This document shows, piece after piece, positions 59,801-64,000 of a stretch of 64,000 bases of DNA. Source of the DNA: Acinetobacter pittii (GTDB lineage: Bacteria; Pseudomonadota; Gammaproteobacteria; Pseudomonadales; Moraxellaceae); NCBI RefSeq assembly GCF_034064985.1, contig NZ_CP139249.1, positions 3,534,001-3,598,000 on the forward strand. Reading direction: 5' to 3'. The stretch's first letter is position 1; each line of letters opens with the position of its first letter. Below the pieces are notes generated by a model that was not told the DNA's origin, did no database searches, and saw nothing but the letters and a program-made list of their open reading frames with translations. The translations under genes and the position numbers were made by a program.

Positions 59801-60127
59801 TTAGATTAAGAAATCTTCTAGTTTTGCGCCTTTTTCAATTTCAGCAACTAACCAGCGTGGTTGTTTACCGCGACCAGTCCAAGTCTCTTCAGCATTGTTT
59901 TTGTTGCGGTAACGAGGCTCAACAGATTTACGAGTTGTTTTCTTACGTTTTTGAGCACCAAACTCAAGAAGTTGTTCAACACTGAAACCTACATTTTCAG
60001 CAATCTCGATAATTTGATTATAAGCATCTTCGATTGCTTGATCTTTTTTACTTGCAATTAAAGCTTCTGCTTCTTCTTGTAAGCGTTTTAACTCTTCAAC
60101 AGATAATTCACTGATATCCGGCTTCAT
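59801..60127 (-). CDS. hns: H-NS family nucleoid-associated protein
   Basis: A 108-residue DNA-binding protein. The N-terminal coiled-coil oligomerisation region (ISELSVEELKRLQEEAEALI) is followed by a basic linker (KKTTRKSVEPRYRNKNN) and the H-NS DNA-binding loop ETWTGRGKQPRWLVAEI, corresponding to the TWTGxGRxP signature that reads AT-rich minor grooves. It is expected to silence AT-rich foreign DNA. The start is the ATG at 60127 with GGAG nine bases ahead. It is relevant to this window because several accessory genes here are AT-rich. Confidence 0.92.
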   Translation of the reverse strand: MKPDISELSVEELKRLQEEAEALIASKKDQAIEDAYNQIIEIAENVGFSVEQLLEFGAQKRKKTTRKSVEPRYRNKNNAEETWTGRGKQPRWLVAEIEKGAKLEDFLI

Positions 60128-60321
60128 TAATAAATACTCCAGTCTTACAGACAATTCAAAATAATACAGACAAAATTTAAAAACATAAGATCAAGACCAA
60201 TATTATTTATAATCTATTCAATAAGCAATAGTTTGAAAGCCGTGTTCATCAGAATAACTAAAAAAATTACCTTTTAATTACATTATCAATTATAAATGAA
60301 ATATATTTTATTAATATTTAT

Positions 60322-60762
60322 TTAAGATAAATGTATTAAGTCATGTCCTACTGATTTTTCTAGTTCAATAATTTTTTGTTTTATCTCCTGAGGTATTTCA
60401 CATTTTCGTTCTGTTAATTTATCCATACATACCAGAACAGCCTCAGCAGTCGCCACGATTTGTTGTTGGGTTTCACTCCACAATATATAAGCCATACGGA
60501 ATGCGCTATTACGGATCTCTTCCACACGAACTCCTACTTTCAATACATCGGGATAAAAAACAGGTCTTAAATATTTACACTGACTTGAAGCTACAACAGG
60601 ATATATTTGAGGGGTTAATATATTTATTGCTTCCATATATAAAATACGTGAGCTTTCAATATATCGATAATATTGTACATTATTGACATGACCAAAAGCG
60701 TCCATATCTCCCCATGCGACTTTCTGTTCATATATTATCGGGTAGACAGACAGTTCTTTCAT
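60322..60762 (-). CDS. YbgC/FadM-type acyl-CoA thioesterase
   Basis: A 146-residue single-hotdog enzyme of the 4HBT family. The catalytic-type start is VAWGDMDAFGHVNNVQYYRY, with the active Asp and the conserved H-N-Y. The N-terminal stretch SVYPIIYEQKVAWGDMD matches YbgC-like proteins. It likely hydrolyses acyl-CoA in the cytosol. It lies 8 bp downstream of hemY on the same strand, so it may be co-transcribed with the hem genes without sharing their function. Confidence 0.88.
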   Translation of the reverse strand: MKELSVYPIIYEQKVAWGDMDAFGHVNNVQYYRYIESSRILYMEAINILTPQIYPVVASSQCKYLRPVFYPDVLKVGVRVEEIRNSAFRMAYILWSETQQQIVATAEAVLVCMDKLTERKCEIPQEIKQKIIELEKSVGHDLIHLS

Positions 60763-60769
60763 TTTTACC

Positions 60770-61963
60770 TCATATTTTAAACTTTAAAAAATTTGCATCA
60801 TTTTCAAAGATTAGATTTAACTGTTTGATTAACACTTCATCTTCTTTAAGCGTAGACTTAATACGTAAATAGCTCATTAAAATATTATCTGGATATAATG
60901 ATAATAATGTTTCAGCTTCTGCTTGACGTCCAGTTGCCATATAGACATGCCATTTTGCAAAGGTTAAAACAGGCAAATTCATATATTGATTTTCAAACTG
61001 AATAATTTTTTCTTCAACATCGGCATAGTCTGGAACTTGTTTAAGCAACTGTTGCTGAAACCATAGATAAAATACTTCTGGGTCAAACTGCTCTTTTAAC
61101 AAGTGAAGGGTTAAATCTGCATGTTGCATGCTCATATCAGGCATACGTGCTAATAGTTTTAGCCATAACAACTTACTGCTATAAGGTCGAGTTTGAATTT
61201 CAGACTCTAAATCTAAATAACGTTGCTGTAAGGCATGTAAGTCATCAATAGAAGCTTGATCAAATTGTTGAAGAAGTTGCTGCAGCCATAAATCACGATG
61301 CTCAGCATCTAATAAGCCATATTTCATGGACCGTAAATATACCCATGGATGTTGCAGCGCTAATTGCCCCCATAAGGCCGTTAATTTTTGCTGGTAGGCA
61401 GTTTCTATTTCTTGTAACCAAGGCGATAATTGATGTTGATATAAGAATTCAAGATGAGTTAATGCGCGATCGGCTTCATTTTCGGCTAAAAAGATTTCAA
61501 TTCGCTGTAACTCAGCCAATTCAAATGCCATAGGTGGTGATTGATCAAGAGCAGCCAAGGCTTTTGGATAGTCGCCATTTAAAACCAGAAACTTGGCATC
61601 AATAATATTTTTTAAAAGTCCTGATTGAGTAAAAACACGTTCAATAAATACTCGTTGATCTTCGGCAGCCTCTAATAACCAGACAATACCTAATTGTTCA
61701 TAGGGGTGAAGGTTTTTAAACTGAAAGATGTTTTCACTTTTTCTTTGCTCACGAGATGAATAACGCTTAACCCACAGCCATATAAGTTGGGCAATAAAGC
61801 TCATTACCACAAAAGTAAGGGTTAACCCCCAGACATTTGTTTGCAACTGCAATTGTCGCCAGTAAATATAGACGTATCCCATTCCATAGCCGTAACTCAA
61901 TAAAGCTAAGGCTGCGAAAAGTATTAAGCTGATGACGAAATAAACCCACAGGAGGTGTTTCAT
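60770..61963 (-). CDS. hemY: HemY, heme-biosynthesis-associated TPR membrane protein
   Basis: A 397-residue inner-membrane protein. Two N-terminal transmembrane segments (VYFVISLILFAALALLSYGY and VWGLTLTFVVMSFIAQLIW) are followed by a large helical region of TPR-like repeats. It is the usual HemY of the hemCDXY cluster of gammaproteobacteria, whose role in heme supply or complex assembly is not settled; it is unrelated to the HemY oxidase of Bacillus. An AAGGAG ribosome-binding site lies seven bases ahead, 9 bp after hemX. Confidence 0.88.
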   Translation of the reverse strand: MKHLLWVYFVISLILFAALALLSYGYGMGYVYIYWRQLQLQTNVWGLTLTFVVMSFIAQLIWLWVKRYSSREQRKSENIFQFKNLHPYEQLGIVWLLEAAEDQRVFIERVFTQSGLLKNIIDAKFLVLNGDYPKALAALDQSPPMAFELAELQRIEIFLAENEADRALTHLEFLYQHQLSPWLQEIETAYQQKLTALWGQLALQHPWVYLRSMKYGLLDAEHRDLWLQQLLQQFDQASIDDLHALQQRYLDLESEIQTRPYSSKLLWLKLLARMPDMSMQHADLTLHLLKEQFDPEVFYLWFQQQLLKQVPDYADVEEKIIQFENQYMNLPVLTFAKWHVYMATGRQAEAETLLSLYPDNILMSYLRIKSTLKEDEVLIKQLNLIFENDANFLKFKI

Positions 61964-61972
61964 ATATCCTCC

Positions 61973-62815
61973 TTATGAGCCAATTAGCCCAAGTGTAGAG
62001 AGTTTAGGAACTGGCACCACAGATAAATGTGCCACTTTAGCAATACGTTTTTTTAACTGCTGACTGGTTGCATCAGGCATTTCATCTAGCTTTTGCATCA
62101 CAGATTGCAACTCATTTTGATACTCAGTCATTTTTCCTTGATTGAGTGCCTGTTCGGCAATTAACAATCTTAATTGCACTTCTTTAAGCACCACGCTTCG
62201 ACTCATTAAATTAATAGACGGTGTTTCTACTTTTTCTATACGGAACCATTTTTTCCACCAAGACACAGTCTCGGATTGATCCATTTCAACTTTAGGCTGG
62301 GCTAAGGCTTGTTGAATATTCTTATCAATGTTCTGTAATAAATCATCGATTAATTGATGACGTTGATTTTGAGCCAAGGTGAATTGTTGAACTGCCTGCT
62401 TATCCTGCTCAAGCGATTGATTCAAGCTATGTTGTAATGCAGGGGCAATTTCATAGTGCACAAGAGATTGCTGTAACTGATTTAATTGATCAACTGCATA
62501 AATCAACTGCTGCTGGTCAATCGCAAATTGAATTAAATCTAACTTTTGTTTAATTAAAACTGTAGGTGCAATACCTGTTGGTGGAGCATCCGGTTGAACT
62601 ACTGAATTGGTTTTATTCCCTGTACTTACGGGTTGATTCTGCAACTGTCGCTGTAAAGCAACCAATTGATCATTTAAATTGGCATAGTGCTGTTCGGATT
62701 GCAGCAGACTTTGTTTAAGCTCGGGAACAGTACGAGAAATTTGCCACATATCGTAACTGAGCTTAGCCAACCAAGCCATGCCCAGTAAAATGATGATAGA
62801 AACAAGTTTTCTCAT
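61973..62815 (-). CDS. hemX: HemX-like uroporphyrinogen-III C-methyltransferase-family protein
   Basis: A 280-residue membrane-anchored protein. One N-terminal transmembrane segment (IIILLGMAWLAKLSYDMW) is followed by a long Gln-rich coiled-coil periplasmic domain with WWKKWFRIEKVETPSINLMS near the middle. It is named for HemX in the hemCDXY cluster; the methyltransferase activity implied by the family name has not been supported by any SAM-binding motif here. It lies 9 bp after hemD and 9 bp before hemY. Confidence 0.85.
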   Translation of the reverse strand: MRKLVSIIILLGMAWLAKLSYDMWQISRTVPELKQSLLQSEQHYANLNDQLVALQRQLQNQPVSTGNKTNSVVQPDAPPTGIAPTVLIKQKLDLIQFAIDQQQLIYAVDQLNQLQQSLVHYEIAPALQHSLNQSLEQDKQAVQQFTLAQNQRHQLIDDLLQNIDKNIQQALAQPKVEMDQSETVSWWKKWFRIEKVETPSINLMSRSVVLKEVQLRLLIAEQALNQGKMTEYQNELQSVMQKLDEMPDATSQQLKKRIAKVAHLSVVPVPKLSTLGLIGS

Positions 62816-62823
62816 ACGAATCC

Positions 62824-63591
62824 TTATAATGCCTGAATGTGATGAATCATCCCCGAAGGCGATAAATTTTCAAGTTGAATAATGTGAAAATGAGCCGGTT
62901 GCTGATCACGATACTCTTTAACAATTTGAAAAAGACGAGGTCCTAAAACTAGATATACACAATCAGGTTGTACATTATTTTTTGAACAAAGCTCCAACCA
63001 ATACTTCCAGCTCGCTTCACTGGTAATTAAGACGAGCCATTTATTTAAATTATAATTTGAATTCTGTGTCAGATGTTTGAATGTAGAATATGAAGCTTCT
63101 GGGCACTGCCGATGATATAGAACAAAATTTAAGATCTGAATTCCTTGTTGTTGCAAGGTCTCCATCATAAATTGGCGTCCGCCCTCTCCCCGCCAGAAAG
63201 CCACACTCCCCGACTGTTGCATATTGTGCAGAATAGGTAGGTTCAACATCCCTTCAGAAGTTTCAACATCGGGAATATGTGCTTCTATTCCATATTCATT
63301 TAAACGATTGGCTGTTGCCTGCCCTACCGCAATCCACTGAATATGTTTTAAATCACTGAGCTTTAGACCGCTTTTTTCTAAATACTTCATGCCCACCTCA
63401 ACAGCAGTTGGGCTGACCACAACAATAGCTTGTGCTTTAACTAATTGTTGGTAAAGCTGAAGTAAGTGTTCGGAAAAGGGTTTAGCAACGAGCTCTAAAA
63501 GAGGTAAAGACTCAACCTGATAACCTTCATTTTGCAAAGCATCTGTTAATTCAGCTGCACGAGAATCAGGTCGAGTATTAATAAACAACAT
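62824..63591 (-). CDS. hemD: Uroporphyrinogen-III synthase
   Basis: A 255-residue enzyme that closes and rearranges hydroxymethylbilane to uroporphyrinogen III. Recognisable parts are INTRPDSRAAELTDALQNEG, AIVVVSPTAVEVGMKYL, AVGQATANRLNEYGIEAHIP and SVAFWRGEGGRQFMMETLQQ. Sequence conservation in this family is low, but order and length fit. It follows hemC after 3 bp, so the two are translationally coupled. Confidence 0.93.
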   Translation of the reverse strand: MLFINTRPDSRAAELTDALQNEGYQVESLPLLELVAKPFSEHLLQLYQQLVKAQAIVVVSPTAVEVGMKYLEKSGLKLSDLKHIQWIAVGQATANRLNEYGIEAHIPDVETSEGMLNLPILHNMQQSGSVAFWRGEGGRQFMMETLQQQGIQILNFVLYHRQCPEASYSTFKHLTQNSNYNLNKWLVLITSEASWKYWLELCSKNNVQPDCVYLVLGPRLFQIVKEYRDQQPAHFHIIQLENLSPSGMIHHIQAL

Positions 63592-63594
63592 GGT

Positions 63595-63999
63595 TTAGTA
63601 AAGAGCCTTTAATAGCTCACCCGCACCTTGATCAAGTAAGTTTTGAGCAAGGTTTTCACCCAGTTGATGAGCATTGCTAGCTTCATCTGTCAGTTCAGCA
63701 CGTAATAATGTTTGCCCATCAGGGCTTCCGACACGCCCTTCAATATGGATTTTTCCATTTTGTAGTGTGGCATAACCTGCAATTGGGACCTGACAACCAC
63801 CTTCAAGATAGGCATTAAAGGCACGCTCAGCACGCACACAGACGTCTGTTTCTTCGTGTAATAATGGTTGAATTAAAGCCAATACATCTTGGTCAGCTGC
63901 ACGGCACTCTAAACCTAATGCACCTTGTCCCACAGCAGGCAAACTAATATCTGGTGTTAAACAATGACGGATCCGTTCTGACAAACCTAAACGCTTCAA
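63595..63999 (-). CDS. hemC: Porphobilinogen deaminase, C-terminal part (cut by window edge)
   Basis: The visible 134 residues are the C-terminal part of hydroxymethylbilane synthase; the gene continues past the right edge of the window. Seen are RIRHCLTPDISLPAVGQGAL, LGLECRA, and RAERAFNAYLEGGCQVPIAG with the cofactor-binding Cys. The Met at the edge is internal, not the true start. First gene of the hemC-D-X-Y order. Confidence 0.95.
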   Translation of the reverse strand: MKRLGLSERIRHCLTPDISLPAVGQGALGLECRAADQDVLALIQPLLHEETDVCVRAERAFNAYLEGGCQVPIAGYATLQNGKIHIEGRVGSPDGQTLLRAELTDEASNAHQLGENLAQNLLDQGAGELLKALY

Positions 64000-64000
64000 A

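Overview
The window looks like a chromosomal segment of an Acinetobacter, most likely of the A. calcoaceticus-baumannii complex. The DNA is AT-rich. The rpoBC-rplLJAK-nusG-secE block with tRNA-Trp and tuf, the split type II secretion genes (gspN-C-D next to an FHA protein), hemC-D-X-Y, LpxO and the FUSC/IclR pair fit the moraxellaceal gammaproteobacteria. The species is inferred from gene content and order, without any database search.

Layout. 0-4.3 kb: a TPR-glycosyltransferase-like protein, recN, then algH-ruvX. 4.3-9 kb: an aromatic-acid-type efflux operon (FUSC, AaeX-like, HlyD-like) divergent from an IclR regulator. 9.1-14.2 kb: alkylation repair (Ada-like and AlkB), pgsA, an acyl-CoA thioesterase and uvrC. 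14.2-17.8 kb: accessory genes, namely a CHAP peptidase divergent from two small unknown genes (a candidate toxin/immunity set), lpxO and a lipoprotein of unknown family. 18.1-21.5 kb: fadBA. 21.5-24.6 kb: one large gene fusing an HD domain to an Hsp90-like (GHKL) ATPase. A 36-bp near-perfect direct repeat flanks it; each copy is a terminator that also contains the stop codon of the minus-strand gene ending there. This is the most interesting object in the window and looks like a precisely inserted conflict/defence-type cargo gene.

24.6-38.2 kb: small envelope and accessory genes (secreted unknown, RBBP9-like hydrolase, MerR regulator, DsbA/FrnE-like oxidoreductase, two tandem barrel-like paralogues, htpG, LprI-like, OmpW, Na+/H+ antiporter, epoxide-hydrolase-like enzyme, DUF4442 protein, two glycine-zipper lipoproteins). 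38.3-52.5 kb: the core transcription/translation block, all on the minus strand: tRNA-Thr, Tyr, Gly, Thr, tuf, tRNA-Trp, secE, nusG, rplKAJL, rpoB, rpoC. 52.5-64 kb: trpE, gph, an FHA protein, gspN-C-D, an H-NS-like protein, a YbgC-like thioesterase, and hemY/hemX/hemD with hemC cut by the window end.

The genes form several working units: the transcription/translation superoperon; fadBA for beta-oxidation; the alkylation-repair pair with a 4-base stop/start overlap; the tetrapyrrole cluster; and the gspNCD part of type II secretion. No CRISPR array, rRNA operon, transposase or prophage was seen. Start sites were moved to internal ATG or GTG codons where ribosome-binding sites or family alignment favoured them.
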